DNA from: Tomocerus qinae
Lineage: Eukaryota > Arthropoda > Collembola > Entomobryomorpha > Tomoceridae
Length of the DNA: 64,000 bases
Assembly: GCA_020055645.1 (NCBI GenBank)
Contig: CM034546.1
Location: 86,614,001 to 86,678,000, forward strand
Reading direction: 5' to 3'
Shown here: positions 1 to 11,974 of the stretch, piece by piece
Position numbering within the stretch: position 1 is the first letter of the stretch
Layout of the letters: each line of letters opens with the position of its first letter
Translations under genes and position numbers: made by a program
Notes under the pieces: model-generated
The model's database searches: none
What the model was told of the DNA's origin: nothing
What the model saw: the letters and a program-made list of their open reading frames with translations, nothing else

Positions 1-2890
1 TCAACTAAATCTCTCAATACTCTTTTCACTAAACGGCCATACTACACTCAATCTCTCAATATTCTTTTCACTAAACGGCCATACTACACTCAATCTCTCA
101 ATACTCTTTTCACTAAACGGCCATACTACACTCAATCTCTCAATACTCTTTCACCAAACGGCCGTACCCAACTCAATCCCTCAATACTTTTTTCACTAAA
201 CGGCCTTACTCAACTAAATCTCTCAATACTCTTTTCACTAAACGGCCATACTCAACTTAATCCCTCAATACTCTTTTCACCAAACGGCCATACTCAACTA
301 AATCTCTCAATACTATTTTCACCAGACGACCATAGTCAACTCAAAATCTCAATACTCTTTTCACCAAACGGCCATACTCAACCAAATCTCTCAATATTCT
401 TTTCACCAACCTGCCATACTCAACCAAATCTCTCAATATTCTTTTCACCAACCTGCCATACTCAACTCAATCTCTCAATTCTCTTTTCATCAAACGACCG
501 CACTCAACCCAATCTCTCAATACTCTTTTCACCAATTGGCCATACTCAACTTAATCCCTCAATTCTCTTTTCATCAAACGGCCATACTCAACTAAATCTC
601 TCAATACTCTTTTCACTAAAGGGCCATACTCAACTCAATCTCTCAATACTCTTTCACCAAACGGCCATACGTAACTCAATCCCTCAATACTTTTTTCACC
701 GAACGGCCATACTTAAATAAATTTATCAATTCTATTTTCACCAAACGGCCATACTCAACTAAATCTCTCAATACTGTTTTCACCAAACGGCCATACTCAA
801 CTCAATCCCCCAATACAGATTTCATCGACTGGCTTTACTCAACTCAATCTCTCAATTCTCTTTAAATCAAACGGCCATACTCAACCTAATCTCTCAATAC
901 TCTTTTCACCAAACGGCCATACTCAACAAAATCTTTCAATTCTTTTATCATTAAACGGCCATACTACACTTTATCTCTCAATACTCTTTCACCAAACGGC
1001 CATACTCAACTAAATCTTTCAATTCTCTTATCAATAAATGGCCATACTACACTTTATCTCTCAATACTCTTTCACCAAACGGCCATACTCAACTCAATGC
1101 CTCAATACTTTTTTCACTAAACGGCCTTACTCAACTAAATCTCTCAATACTCTTTTCACTAAAGGGCCATACTCAACTCAATCTCTAAATACTCTTTCAC
1201 CAAACGGCCATACCCAACTCAATCTCTCAATACTTTTTTCACCAAACGCCCATACTCATCTAAATCTCTCAAAACTCTTTTCACCAAACGGCCATACTCA
1301 ACTCAATCCCTCAACACTCTTTTCACCAAACGGCATTACTCAACTCAATCTCTCAATTCTCTTTTCACCAAACGGCCATACTCAACTAAATCTCTTAATA
1401 TTCTTTTCAACAAACGGCCATACTCAACTAAATCTCTCAATACTCTTTTCAACAAACGGCAACACTCAACTAAATCTCTCAATTCACTTTTCTCAAACGG
1501 CCATACTCAACTCAATCCTGTAATACTTTTTTCACCAAACGGCCATACTCAACTCAATCCCTAAATAATCTTTTTTCCAAACGGCCATATTCAACCAAAT
1601 CTCTCAATACTCTTTTCACCAATCGGCCGTACTCAATCCAATCTCTCAATACTCTTCACTAAACGGCGTTACTCAACTCAATCTCTTAATACTCTTTTCA
1701 CCAGATGGCCATACTCAACTCAATGCCTCAACACTCTTTTCACCAAACGGCCATACTCAACTAAATCTCTTAATACTCTTTTCACCAGACGGCCATACTC
1801 AACTCATTCCCTCAACACTCTTTTCACCAAACGGCATTACTCAAATCAATTTCTCAATACTCTTTTCAACAAACGGCAACACTCAACTAAATCTCTCAAT
1901 TCTCTTTTCTCAAACGGCCATACTCAACTCAATCTCTCAATACTCTTTTCACCAAACGGCCATACTCAACTCAATCCCTAAATAATCTTTTTACCAAACG
2001 GCTATATTCAACCAAATCTCTCAATACTCTTTTCACCAAACGGCATTACTCAACTCAATCTCTCAATTCTCTTTTCACCAAACGGCCATACTCAACTAAA
2101 TCTCTCAATATTCTTTTCAACAAACGGCCATACTCAAATAAATCTCTCAATACTCTTTTCAACAAACGGCAACACTCAACTAAATCTCTCAATTCTCTTT
2201 TCTCAAACGGCCATACTCAAATAAATCTCTCAATACTCTTTTCAACAAACGGCAACACTCAACTAAATCTCTCAATTCTCTTTTCTCAAACGGCCATACT
2301 CAACTAAATCTCTCAATACTCTTTTCACCAAACGGCCATACTCAACTCAATCCCTAAATAATCTTTTTACCAAACGGCTATATTCAACCAAATCTCTCAA
2401 TACTCTTTTCACCAATCGGCCGTACTCAACCCAATCTCTCAATACTCTTTTCACTAAACGGCCATACTCAACTCAATCCCTAAATAATCTTTTTACCAAA
2501 CGGCTATATTCAACCAAATCTCTCAATACTCTTTTCACCAATCGGCCGTACTCAACCCAATCCCTCAATACTCTTTTCACTAAACGGCCATACTCAACTA
2601 AATCTCTCAATACTCTTTTCACTGAACGGCCATATTCAACTCAATCTCTCAATACTCTTTTCAACAAACGGCCATACTCAACTAAATCTCTCAATACTCT
2701 TTTCAACAAACGATAACACTCAACTAAATCTCTCAATTCTCTGTTCTGAAACGGCCATACTCACCTCAATTCTCAATACTCTTTTCACCAAACGGCCATA
2801 CTCAACTCAATCCCTCAGTAATCTTTTTACCAAACGGCCATATTCAACTAAATCTATCAATTCTCTTTTTACCAAACGGCCATACTCAAG
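1..2890. repeat. 42-bp tandem satellite array, cut by the window edge
   Basis: About 69 head-to-tail copies of a 42-bp monomer made of the two halves cggccatactcaactcaatc and tctcaatactcttttcacca. The period is a multiple of three, so long reading frames such as 1038-1523 arise with a 14-residue repeat; these are not genes. Copies vary by substitution and small indels, and some blocks (for example around 1860-2300) recur as multi-monomer duplications. The array begins before the window and fades at about 2890. Confidence 0.95.
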
Positions 2891-3600
2891 AGAACACTCT
2901 TTCTCAAAGAGTAAGGTGTGGTAAAGAGTGCATTTTTGATCAACTCATGTTCTCAAAGATGAGAACTAATACCGACCTGAGTACAATAAACCGAATGTGT
3001 GATTGTTTGAATCGGAGACAGTTTATAGATAATTCAACATCATGTTTTTAAAATCATTTAGTAGATTGAGTATGATTGCAAAGTTTTAATTTTTGTGTGC
3101 ATACTGCGTATAATATTCATAAATTGTATTTTGTAGTACTGTTAGTCCTTATCTCCCTCAACTCTCAATTGCGGAGTTGCACTTGGATACGCATTCTGAA
3201 TGGGTGAAATTTTTTGAAATCCAGCCTTCTGTTTGGCTATTGCTACAACGAATATTTTATAGATTCCTCAGATGGGGGCATTTTAGCAATACTTTGCAAT
3301 ACTACAAAATACAATACACTACATGATTATTATACACAGGGTACACACAAAGATTATAACTTTGCAAAGTACAACAACGGAATCGTTCTCATTTACTACT
3401 ATGATCATTTAAAAGCCCCTATATCGCTTTATCAAACCTGCGGACATCAAAATAATATAAAGATAGCATTACGGAATAATATCAAAGCTTTAGGATGTTA
3501 CAAATGAGGCAGATTTAAGTAAAAATCACTATATTGCGGTAACATGAACTCCATCATTCGTAGTAAATCTCTAAATTTTTTTGCGTCTATTGGAAAAAGC
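2891..3600 (+). other. Unassigned stretch with a weak coding-like segment
   Basis: The open frame at 3214-3507 (97 codons, only a TTG start) reads like real protein composition, with no repeat and a balanced residue mix (for example YNEYFIDSSDGGILAI). A possible splice acceptor, aaatccag, lies at about 3216-3224. I do not recognise a family and see no partner exon, so this may be an isolated exon or chance. The rest of the stretch shows nothing recognisable. Confidence 0.2.
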
Positions 3601-3607
3601 AAGGTAT

Positions 3608-4128
3608 TTATTGTTGAAGGACGAATGTATATTCAAGCCAAAAGTGTTCCCATTCTGGCCGATCCTCGATAATTATCCCTACATTAAAGGGCTGTCGTAC
3701 AATGTGCTCCTGAAACTGGCAATCTTCATTATGTGACACCTTCGTTAAAATAATAATTGGTCGTTCTACTTCCATTCGTATCCACATAGCTTGTGATACT
3801 TTAAGGCTGCGCGGACGGGTACCAAACATTTGTTAAACGTATAAAGCTAGGAAGTGTTCCAATGACATGACGCGTACCTCAAAAGGCTTGTATGGTCTAG
3901 AGTTTAGTAGAATATCTACCAATTCTTCGGGACATAAGCTTTGCAGATTTTCTTCTGTATTTCTATAAGGGCAAACAAGCGATCGCAAGATAAGAATGAA
4001 TGGCCACTTGTTAAAAATTTCTGTTCAAAAGAAGTATAAAATCTTCGTGCAATCGACATTTTCTCAATAACTAGTGTGATGTAGTTATTGTTTTTGTCCA
4101 TTGCATCTGTCACTCCAGATAATTAAGT
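3608..4128 (-). pseudogene. Decayed DDE-type transposase of the DUF7869-like family
   Basis: Reading the minus strand from about 4128 down to 3608, a broken frame carries the family hallmarks: a degraded version of the second-aspartate block (DAMDKNNN where intact relatives have D-N/S-x-GQNKN), then SGHSFLSCDRLFALIE (equivalent to the PGHS...D..F..IEKKKR block of the intact relative at 61290-61340), then KAYVPKNW and a SRPYKPFEVRVM segment. Two pieces, 3916-4113 and 3608-3829, are joined by a frame containing a stop. The N-terminal half is missing. Same family as the nearly intact element at 59551-62211, but too diverged to be its direct copy. Dead. Confidence 0.6.
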
Positions 4129-4568
4129 GTCATTGTTGATTACATTGCAATGGTGGCACATTTTCTCTGACCCAATGCCATAGGCAAGACAACTATTCTG
4201 ATCCTTTAGTGGCACACCCTTTCAGTCCACATAAACATTGTAGTAGTATAATTATTATACTACTAATAGAATTTTACGCGATGCCTGTTTGCGGCATGCA
4301 TGCGCAATGCGTGCTGCAGAACGAAGGAAGAGAAAAGTTTGTTTGTGTGTGAAAACAATGAAAATCGTTTAAGAAAATCAGTATTTTACACGACACTAAC
4401 ACTAACACGCCAATGTAGAATACTCAATGATTTTCAAAAAACAATGAAACGAGGGGAGATAACCTGTCTATTTTCCGTTGAAAATGCAAATCTAATGAGA
4501 TGGCATTAAGAGCTCAGTCGTAAGCAAAATGAACGAAGGATATTTTATGTCATCCTAATCAAGGAACA
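4129..4568. other. No recognisable gene
   Basis: AT-rich sequence between the transposase remnant and the MITE. Short frames such as 4300-4509 have no family resemblance and no supporting splice context. Part may be the unreadable 5' portion of the minus-strand transposase remnant. Confidence 0.5.
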
Positions 4569-4719
4569 GCTTTATCAAAAGGGTTCAACTAGGCTTTTTG
4601 AGTGAATACCTATAAGGGACAAATCGTACCAGATGTCACTGCCAACAAGCGGTTAATGCGCAAAAAACGTCCCCTATAGATATTCACTCAGGTGCCTAGC
4701 TCAACCCTCCTGATAAAGC
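4569..4719. mobile_element. Short MITE with about 50-bp terminal inverted repeats
   Basis: Left arm 4569-4619 (starting gctttatcaaaagggttcaa) pairs imperfectly with right arm 4669-4719 (ending ctcaaccctcctgataaagc), leaving a spacer of about 50 bp. Non-coding. The motif gctttatcaggag with a nearby gggacgttttttgg also occurs inside the MITE at 57580-57896, so the two may share ancestry. No target duplication could be assigned. Confidence 0.6.
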
Positions 4720-4725
4720 AGAAAA

Positions 4726-4754
4726 GAAACCAGGGGGTTCCACCCCCTGGTTTC
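4726..4754. repeat. Perfect GC-rich hairpin (13-bp stem)
   Basis: gaaaccagggggt pairs perfectly with accccctggtttc across a 3-nt loop in otherwise AT-rich DNA, immediately beside the MITE. Function unknown. Confidence 0.7.
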
Positions 4755-5609
4755 CACCCCCATAATATTTCTAATTAAGATTTATAATATTTGTATGTTC
4801 ACTGAAGTAGTGACAAAGCCATTTAAACGACATTTATTCGCTTGGTATACAGCCAACTTTCATTTAATTAGAAAAGTACTCATTTGACTAAAATTAATTA
4901 TTCAATAAGTTAGTAAGGATGATTTTGTCCCAATTAGTTGACTCTTTCTTGGATTAATTCAAGCAAATTAAGTTGGGCAGTAAATTTAGGACAACAATCG
5001 TCAGCTGCAACGGTATTTTATTCATTAGAGTCGAATATTATTCAAAACTTTGTACGTAGTTTAAATAAAACTATTTTTACCATTTCTTACCAATTATATC
5101 ATTTACCACCAAAGTTTAGGTGGTGGTAATAACATTAAATACCATTAAAAACCACTTACTAATAGTAATACTACTTATGGTAAATAGTATTTTGTACACT
5201 GGTTGGCACAAATGCACTGATTGGGTACAGATGCACTGGCTAAGTCCAGATTCCCAGATTTGATTTGTATAATAATAGGTTCTTATGCTGATAAGGTACA
5301 ACCGTGTGTGGTTGTACTTATTTTGTATAACCTGGAGATGTCTATGCTAATGCGCATAGAGTCTCTGACTCCTGCACGCATTAACCTAGCCAATCATCCT
5401 GCATATGCTTAGATAGCTCTACCTTTACCTCACATCCTCCTTACATCCCTGCTCCATCCGTGTACTTCTTTAATAAAATTTTTATCATATTATTTTAGCC
5501 ATAGTTTTTGCAATTTTTCAGCTTTAATTACTTATTAGTTATATTAGTCGCTCCCCGAATAAAATTATGGCTAAATTAGTAATTAAAACGCTTTTTCTGC
5601 TTTTAGCTA
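4755..5609. other. Intergenic, with one dispersed repeat fragment
   Basis: Positions about 4795-4850 (containing the core catttaaacgacatttattc) recur in opposite orientation at about 21196-21272 inside a host intron. Otherwise AT-rich sequence with no feature I can support. Confidence 0.4.
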
Positions 5610-6148
5610 ATGGCTCCATACAAAAAACCAAGAACTGACGACTTCGATTTTGGCTACCAATTAAATCAGGGAGATTTAACAGACGTTTCTGACTTCGATA
5701 GTGAGTATAGTAGCGACTCTACGGTCCCACTACGCCCCACTTTTAGCAGCCTTACAAACGTCAGTTCGGTAAATAGCTTTCCGCATTAATATAATGATTT
5801 CATTTATGTAGCACTATTTTCTAAATTCTGTGTAGTGAATGTTGCATCACCCTGTAGAAGCCTAAATAATAATATGCATTTTATTTCATATAACTTGCTG
5901 AGGAAAACTCTGCTGATTCAGAGGTTGAGTTTTTGGGTGAAGTGAGTGCTACCGATAGACCTGAACCGGAAATAATAGACGTAGAAACCGATCCTGTTAA
6001 CAACGAGCCGTCAATTTTTGATTTCCCTCTTACCTGCAATCTATCCGCTGAAGACCTAAATAGTGCTATCTCATTGTTTTCACTCCTTGCCTTCTCTACC
6101 TCCTGTATTACGCGATATTTTGTATGCACGCCACAACAATTTCTGTGA
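5610..6148 (+). CDS. Hypothetical two-exon acidic protein, possibly frameshifted
   Basis: ATG at 5610 opens a 53-codon exon (5610-5768, starting MAPYKKPRTDDFDFGY) ending at a consensus-like donor, TCG|gtaaat. After a 134-bp intron an acceptor (ctgag|gaaaac) restores the same frame, which continues to a stop at 6146-6148: about 134 residues, rich in D, E and S, with no membrane segment. From about 6080 a neighbouring frame looks more protein-like (LRDILYARHNNFCETVES up to 6293), so a one-base indel may have cut a longer C-terminus. Another coding-like piece lies at 7887-7972. I do not recognise the family; it could be a host gene or a transposon-encoded accessory protein. Confidence 0.35.
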
Positions 6149-6648
6149 AACCGTAGAATCGCCCTTTTTGCGTACTGTAATATACATTCTTTGTTACATT
6201 GAAACTAGCTTCTGGTATACTCAACAAAATGAGTATAAGTTAACGGACGATGGTATGAAATTAATTCATACCATGTGGAAAACCTGCATTTGACTGGGTT
6301 TTAATTCATTTCGACCGGCCTATTTTGACATATTTTGAATCAAAAAACTAACTGTACCATCGCATTGTCCACATATCATTTATGTAGAATCGACACTTTA
6401 CTTATTTTTCAAAATTTGGTAAACCCCCTTAATAGGGGTTCAAAAGTACACTTTTTAGAGTCTTTATATAACGGCCATGACAAAAACAATTTATTACCAC
6501 GAGATTTAAAATCAGTGGTATATTACGATAATTTTCAATTGTCCGGGACGATTCATTGATGATTGTAAAAATATTTTTATTGAAAATTTTTGAAAACGGA
6601 AATTTTAAAAATTAAATTTATAGAATTAGAAAATGATTTTTATAAAAC

Positions 6649-6749
6649 CAGCAAGACCTGGGCGCCAAGTAGAAATAATTTTAAAATTTTTGTACAGAAA
6701 AAATGCTACAAGTTTGTAATTTGAAGTTTTTGGCGCCCAGGTCTTACTG
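6649..6749. mobile_element. 101-bp MITE with 20-bp TIRs
   Basis: Left end cagcaagacctgggcgccaa (6649-6668) and right end ttggcgcccaggtcttactg (6730-6749) are reverse complements except for one base. AT-rich interior, no coding. Nested in the 6285-8035 block. Confidence 0.65.
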
Positions 6750-6909
6750 ATTTACTACAATCGTTTGAAAATCTCTGAAAAAACTTCGGTTTAGCAGTAT
6801 TTTTGGCTATTTTAATCCAAGGTTTCCTGCGTTGGAGTTTTAGATAAATTAAATGGAAAAATTATATCCATATAAAACATCCGTACATTAAGTAAGTTAA
6901 ATAGCCATA

Positions 6910-7868
6910 ATGTATTTGAATGTGTATATATATATTATATATGTGTTTATATATGTTATATATATATGTATATATAACATATATGTATGTATATGTTATA
7001 TATGTATGTATATTTCATATATGTGTGTATATATGTTATATATGTATGTATGTATATATGTTATATATGTATGTATGTATATATGTTATATATGTATGTT
7101 TATATGTTATATATGTATGTATATATGTTATATATGTATGTATATATGTTATATATGTATGTATATATGTTATATATGTATATATATTGTATATGTGTTA
7201 TATATGTTATATATGTATGTATATGTGTTATATATGTATGTATATGTGTTATATATGTATGTATATGTGTTATATATGTATATATATGTGTTATATATGT
7301 ATGTATATGTATATATATGTGTTATATATGTATGTATATATGCTATATATGTTTGTATATGTGTTATATATGTATATATATATGTTATATATGTATGTAT
7401 ATATGCTATATATGTACGTATATGTGTTATATATGTATGCATATATGCTATATATGTATGCATATATGTTATATATGTATGCATATATGCTAAATATGTA
7501 TGTATATATGTTATATACGTATGTATAGATACTATATATGGACGAATATATACTATATATGGACGAATATATACTATATATAGACGAATATATACTATAT
7601 ATAGACGAATACATACTATATATGGACGAATATATTCTATATATGGACGAATATATACTATATATGGACGAATATATACTATATATGGACGAATATATAC
7701 TCTATATGGGCGTATATATACTGTATATGTACGTATATATACTGTATATGGGCGTATATATACTATATATGTACGTATATACACTATATGGGCGTATATA
7801 TACTATATATGTACGTATATACACTATATGGGCGTATATATAGTCTGTATGGACGTATATACACTATA
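6910..7868. repeat. AT-rich minisatellite (tatatatgttatatatgtatg type)
   Basis: Roughly 950 bp of 22- to 28-bp units of purine/pyrimidine-alternating tatatgtatgta sequence. From about 7520 the variant tatatggacgaatatatac takes over, then from about 7700 a gggcgtatatat variant, so it contains at least three successively derived sub-arrays. Long open frames on both strands (for example 6910-7869) are low-complexity Y/I/C/M strings and not genes. Confidence 0.9.
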
Positions 7869-7886
7869 ATATGCATTACAATATGC

Positions 7887-7972
7887 ACGCAAGTCTAATC
7901 CAAAACGGGACCCTGTTCGCATTTGGATGTACCTTGACGCGCTATGGGAAAATCGCGTACTCTAGCTACTCT
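7887..7972 (+). other. Possible terminal exon fragment
   Basis: Just after the minisatellite, a short frame reads RKSNPKRDPVRIWMYLDALW and ends in a stop near 7972. The composition is protein-like, unlike the flanks. It may be the far exon of the gene at 5610-6148, separated by the minisatellite, or a relic. No recognised domain. Confidence 0.2.
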
Positions 7973-8035
7973 GCCTTGTAGCTAAGAAAGAGACCAGCGG
8001 TCGAAATGAATTAAAGCCCAGTCATTTGTCGCTAT

Positions 8036-8900
8036 TATTCCAAATCAGTAGATTGAAAATAAAAAACTAATTTTCTGGAATATTCTTTTGCTTTGTAGAT
8101 TTGCATGTCTTTATTTTCTACTTTAGCTTAGCTGAAAACTTAGAGCAGTAGCATTAAAAATAAGTACATAAAATACATGCATAATAAAAAACTTTGGTTA
8201 TTCTTACCTGGCATCCATACTTAAGATTAAAAATCATTTCCTATTGGCATTGAATCTTTAAGTTTAGTGGTACTTATAACCTAGAATCGCATTTAACTTA
8301 TAGCATTATAGGCAGGGTTGCGGTATCCGGGTAGGAAGGTGTGGACAAAAGTGGATAAAAGTGGTTTCATCCAGGGCAAAACTAGTTTTGTCCTGGAAGA
8401 AATTAGTTTTGTCCACTTTTGTCCTGGATAGAAAGTGGACAAAACTAATTTGCATATGCACAGTGGTATAATCTGCACTTTCATTGTACAAAATTATAGT
8501 ACAAGTATAGTCGGCCATAAATAAAATAGTACACAAAGAAATTATTTGTAACATTATTTTGCATAACTTTCAACACAAAAATTGAACAAATAAATAATAA
8601 TGGCTAATAAATTCTTCCAAACATTTTCCAAAAACTGTACAGTGCCAAAGTTAACAAAAGTTTTTCCGAAAATTTTTAAAAGTCATACAGGGTCTGACAA
8701 AAGTTTTTCCTGAAAATTTTAACAAGTATACAGGGGCACTAGTTTTTAGGATAGTTTTGGTCGGGAATTTTTAAATTAGCACACCGTGCCCAATAAACGT
8801 TTAGTGGGTCAAACTCGCAACCCGAAACTAAAAAATTCAATTTTAAAATTGGAAAATCAATTCAATAAGATAAAAAAATAATTTTTATTGGTAAAATTTT
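8036..8900. other. Unassigned; partial inverted repeats
   Basis: At 8330-8450 the phrases gtggacaaaagtggataaaa, gttttgtcctgg and gtccacttttgtcctgg form short imperfect inverted repeats. 8640-8760 repeats a caggg / aaaagtttttcc phrase twice. No LTR start for the downstream gypsy remnant could be found here. Confidence 0.35.
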
Positions 8901-9790
8901 ATGGCAACTACCAGATCGAAAATGACCACTCCAACTATTGATGAATTGGATAAGGCCATTAATGATCTCAAGGTAGAACTTCTTTCCTTGAGGAATACAA
9001 ATGCCAAATTAGTAACGGATCAGAACACATTTCTTAATGAAATTAAAAATCTTAAAAAGGCAGCAGGTGGCCCCGGAGGCTCTTCGGGCGCCGCGGCTGG
9101 GACAAAAGGAGGACCAACAGTAGTTGTAGACACAACAACGAATATTCCGTTGCCAAAGTTTAATAATTGGTGGCGCGAATCTAAAGCGTCATGCACAGAC
9201 TGGGATGATTTTAAAACCAGTTTCACTTCGTACTATAAGTCTGGTCAAAGTCATGCTGTCATGACAAAACAACTTTTTAATACCAAGCAACAATTTAATG
9301 AGGCTTTCGAAACATTCTGTTGGAAAATAAATTCCCTTTATAAGAAAATAGATCCAACCATTAGCAAGGATAAAATTATTGATAGGATCATTAATTCTTG
9401 TCTTCATGAAATTGCCCCCATGCTTAGACAGCATAAATATGCCAACTTAATTGAGTTGATTGTCAAAGGTCGCGAAATTGTGGCTGATCTCAATAAGGGT
9501 CGCGCAGCGCGCAATCAACAACTATTAAGAGGCAATGAATCTGAACCATTGCCAACCAAAAAATTCCAATTCGGCCAATCAAACTACTAAGAATCAGACT
9601 TCTGGTAATTTGGACAAATCAAATGATAAGTCAGCCTCATCGTCGAGCGATATTGACCGATGTGCGTACTGCCGTAAATTTAGGAGTTGAAATTTGTAAG
9701 TGTGTCGCAAAAGACTAAGAAACGAAGAACGTAAAGCGAACACTCAAGAGGATCAAGGATCCCAAAATCCCAAAAATCCTAAATCGGAAA
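8901..9790 (+). pseudogene. gag: Ty3/gypsy gag, frameshifted before the zinc knuckle
   Basis: A 229-codon frame (8901-9590) begins MATTRSKMTTPTIDELDKAI with a coiled-coil-like N-terminus, then a Gly/Ala linker and a capsid-like helical region (FNEAFETFCWKINSLYKKID). Right after it, in the next frame, comes the start of a CCHC knuckle (CAYCRKF at 9661) with two stops destroying the His region, then CRKRLRNEERKANTQED. So one frameshift and at least two stops separate capsid from nucleocapsid. Gag normally forms the particle and binds RNA. This copy cannot do so as a full protein. Confidence 0.8.
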
Positions 9791-10240
9791 ACAAGTGAGC
9801 AGTGAGACTGAGGAAGCCACTCTCACTCATTTATTTGCTTCCAAAGAAATCCCACAAGTTCTTGTAAATATTGAAAATAATTGTTACATTTCTTTATTCG
9901 ACACTGGATCATCACACACTTTTATTGATGAATACACATTTCAATCTTTAAATTTAAAGCTCTAATTACGGAAGTGAATTTAGCTAATTTATCTAAAGTA
10001 AAAACTTTAGGTTCTTGTAAATTACGGATAAAATTAACTAGTAGTCACTTTCAATTTCCATATCTTGATACCGGATTTTTTATTTTCAAGAAAAAGCCAA
10101 GGCAATCCTATTCCCTATACAACCAAAACTTTTTATGTGCCTTGCAAGGTTTAAATCCAACTCAAGAACAAGAATTGGATACCTTAATTAAAACTTTTCT
10201 CCAAGTATTTTCTGGAAAGATCGGAACTTATAAATTATAA
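9791..10240 (+). pseudogene. pol: Ty3/gypsy aspartic protease and linker, broken
   Basis: A frame without ATG (about 9796-9965) contains the retropepsin signature FDTGSSHTFIDE, with the catalytic Asp at about 9900. It stops at 9963. The adjacent frame 9974-10240 continues with pol linker sequence (LNPTQEQELDTLIKTFLQVF). The frames are out of register, so the pol polyprotein is interrupted at least twice before RT. Confidence 0.75.
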
Positions 10241-10810
10241 GCGGAAGCTGAAGCAGAAATTATAACTCGTGGATCTCCAGTTGCCATAAAACCGTACCCA
10301 GTTTCCCAGGTCAAACGTGAAGCAATTCAGCGACACGTTAACCAAATGCTAGAATTAGGAATAATCCAACCTTCTAAGTCCGAATGGTGTTCTCCAGTGA
10401 ATCTTTGTAAACAAGGAGACGATTCTAGATTCTGTAATGACTACAGACAGTTAAAAAGCAAAATTGCTGCAGATCCATTTCCAACCCCGAATATCCAAGA
10501 ACTTATTCATAGGCTAGAAAATGCGAATTTTATCAGCACCATTGACATAAAGAAAGGCTATTGGCAAATGAAATTACACCCTGACTCAGTTAAATATACT
10601 GCTTTCATTTGTGAACCAGGGAACAGGTCTCAAAACAGCTACTGGAATTTTCTAAAGAATTATAAACCAAGTTTTAGCGCCATTTAGAGGGAAATTCACG
10701 GATTCGTATTTGGATGCTTTAAAGATTTACTTTCAGACTTGGACTGAACATTTAGAACATCTTAGAATGGTTTTCCAGCTGTTAGCTGACCCTGGGTTTA
10801 CTGCCATATG
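10241..10810 (+). pseudogene. pol: Ty3/gypsy reverse transcriptase with deletion and altered active site
   Basis: 10250-10625 encodes the RT N-terminus: LGIIQPSKSEWCSPV, DYRQLK and the first catalytic motif FISTIDIKKGYWQMKL. At about 10625 the frame jumps (deletion) to TGLKTATGIF followed by a stop, then RIINQVLAPFRGKFTDSYLD. The catalytic YxDD box reads YLDA at 10707-10718 (second Asp lost). The thumb (EHLEHLRMVFQLLADPGF) follows, then similarity ends near 10810. No RNase H or integrase, and no LTRs found. Dead fragment. Confidence 0.85.
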
Positions 10811-11467
10811 GTTAAGATTTTAATTTTAAATTCGCAATATCTCGAAATTGGAGATGAATATGAATTATATTTGATTACCAGACCTCAACCAGGTTTTTCT
10901 GTGAATTTAGAGTCCAATCTTGTCTTTCTACGACCAGTATTCTCGTCTCGGAGGGGTTTTCAGTTTGCCAAAATGTTTTTTTCAACCTTGTCATAGAGTA
11001 AATTTTTACGCCTCTATGTGATTTTAAATCGTAGTCATAGATACTTCCCCATCATATTTATTTGACCTTTATTTATTCCCCCGTATTTTGAAAAACCCTG
11101 AACCTTAATTACTTATTAGTTATATGCTTTTAATTTAGTATTTTAGGGTGTGGAACTATTTCGTGATGGGGAACTAAACATATGGCGAGCCATTTTTTAT
11201 ATTTTTTAAATTTATTCATTTAGTTCCGAAGCAGAAGCAGAATAGACAATTTATTGCACAAAAGTAGTTTGTATAGCTCTTTCTTGTTCTATCTCTTCTT
11301 GCTACTCATCACTCATCACTTATCACCTTTGAATCCAAATATCTCCGAACCGAATATTACTTATTGGGATTGTGTAGACCAATAGGTTATAATTCCATAA
11401 GGAATTTTTAAGTTTTCTTCTCTCGACTGGGTTGAATTTAGGCAACGGTAAACATTGTTGACAATTC
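10811..11467. other. Unassigned; fold-back repeat relic
   Basis: 10905-10955 (cttgtctttctacgaccagt then attctcg) matches the right arm of the fold-back element at 43880-44130, so a relic of that family sits here. The rest (to the BEL target duplication at 11468) is AT-rich with no gene. Confidence 0.4.
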
Positions 11468-11472
11468 ATCTT

Positions 11473-11974
11473 TGTCTGGTCTTTTGCCTTGAACTAGAAT
11501 TATAATATTATGTTAAAATGTTATATTTGATAAAGAATGAATATGACACCAATGTGAAAGTATGCGCAAGGTGCAAGCTGAGTTGTAACTGCCAAGTAAA
11601 ACGTTTTGAGCTAGGCTACAATCGTTGTGTGTTGTGTATGCGTCTGATTGGACTCAGAAGAGTCAGTGTACTCCGCGTTTTCATACCGAATGAACTTGTA
11701 TTGTGTGTGTGCGAAGATTTTCCAGATTTTGATTCAAGTTGATTTGGAAATAAATATAGGTTAAGAAAGTTGACAGTAGTTGACACATTGGTAATTGACA
11801 TACGCGCACTAAAATAGATCACACTCACTAAGTTGTCATTGGCAGCCTTACAACCTGATCAGTGAAGCTAGTTAAATTACGAGCTGTTAGCTTTACTTGT
11901 GCATAGAATTAACAGCATAAAGAAAAGCAAATCCCAAAAATCACAATCCCGCAGATTGACCAATACACCACATA
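11473..11974 (+). repeat. 5' LTR of the BEL/Pao element (502 bp)
   Basis: Starts tgtctggtcttttgcc. Aligns with 12821-13509 apart from two extra segments in the 3' copy. The expected terminal CA is here TA. Contains a cryptic frame (11518-11742) also present in the 3' LTR; shared LTR sequence, not a gene. Confidence 0.9.

Larger units (their letters stand above)
6285..8035. mobile_element. Block bounded by about 33-bp inverted repeats, with an internal minisatellite
   Basis: 6287-6320 (tgactgggttttaattcatt then tcgaccgg) is the inverted complement, with few mismatches, of 7997-8033 (ending cagtcattt). The 1.75-kb interval contains a nested MITE (6649-6749) and the AT-rich array 6910-7868. This looks like a non-autonomous TIR element carrying its own tandem array. 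Target duplication not resolved. Confidence 0.45.

Noticed and set aside
1038-1523. 161-codon open frame
   Set aside because: Entirely within the 42-bp satellite. The period is a multiple of three, so the 14-residue repeat is a by-product.
1-2890. CRISPR-like array of direct repeats
   Set aside because: Units are contiguous with no unique spacers, no leader and no cas genes; the genome is eukaryotic. The same applies to all other tandem arrays here.
6910-7869. 319-codon open frame rich in Tyr, Ile, Met and Cys, and overlapping frames on both strands
   Set aside because: Low-complexity tatatgta minisatellite; open in several frames and strands at once.
11518-11742. 74-codon frame, repeated at 12866-13078
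   Set aside because: Present in both LTRs of the BEL/Pao element; LTR sequence, not a gene pair.
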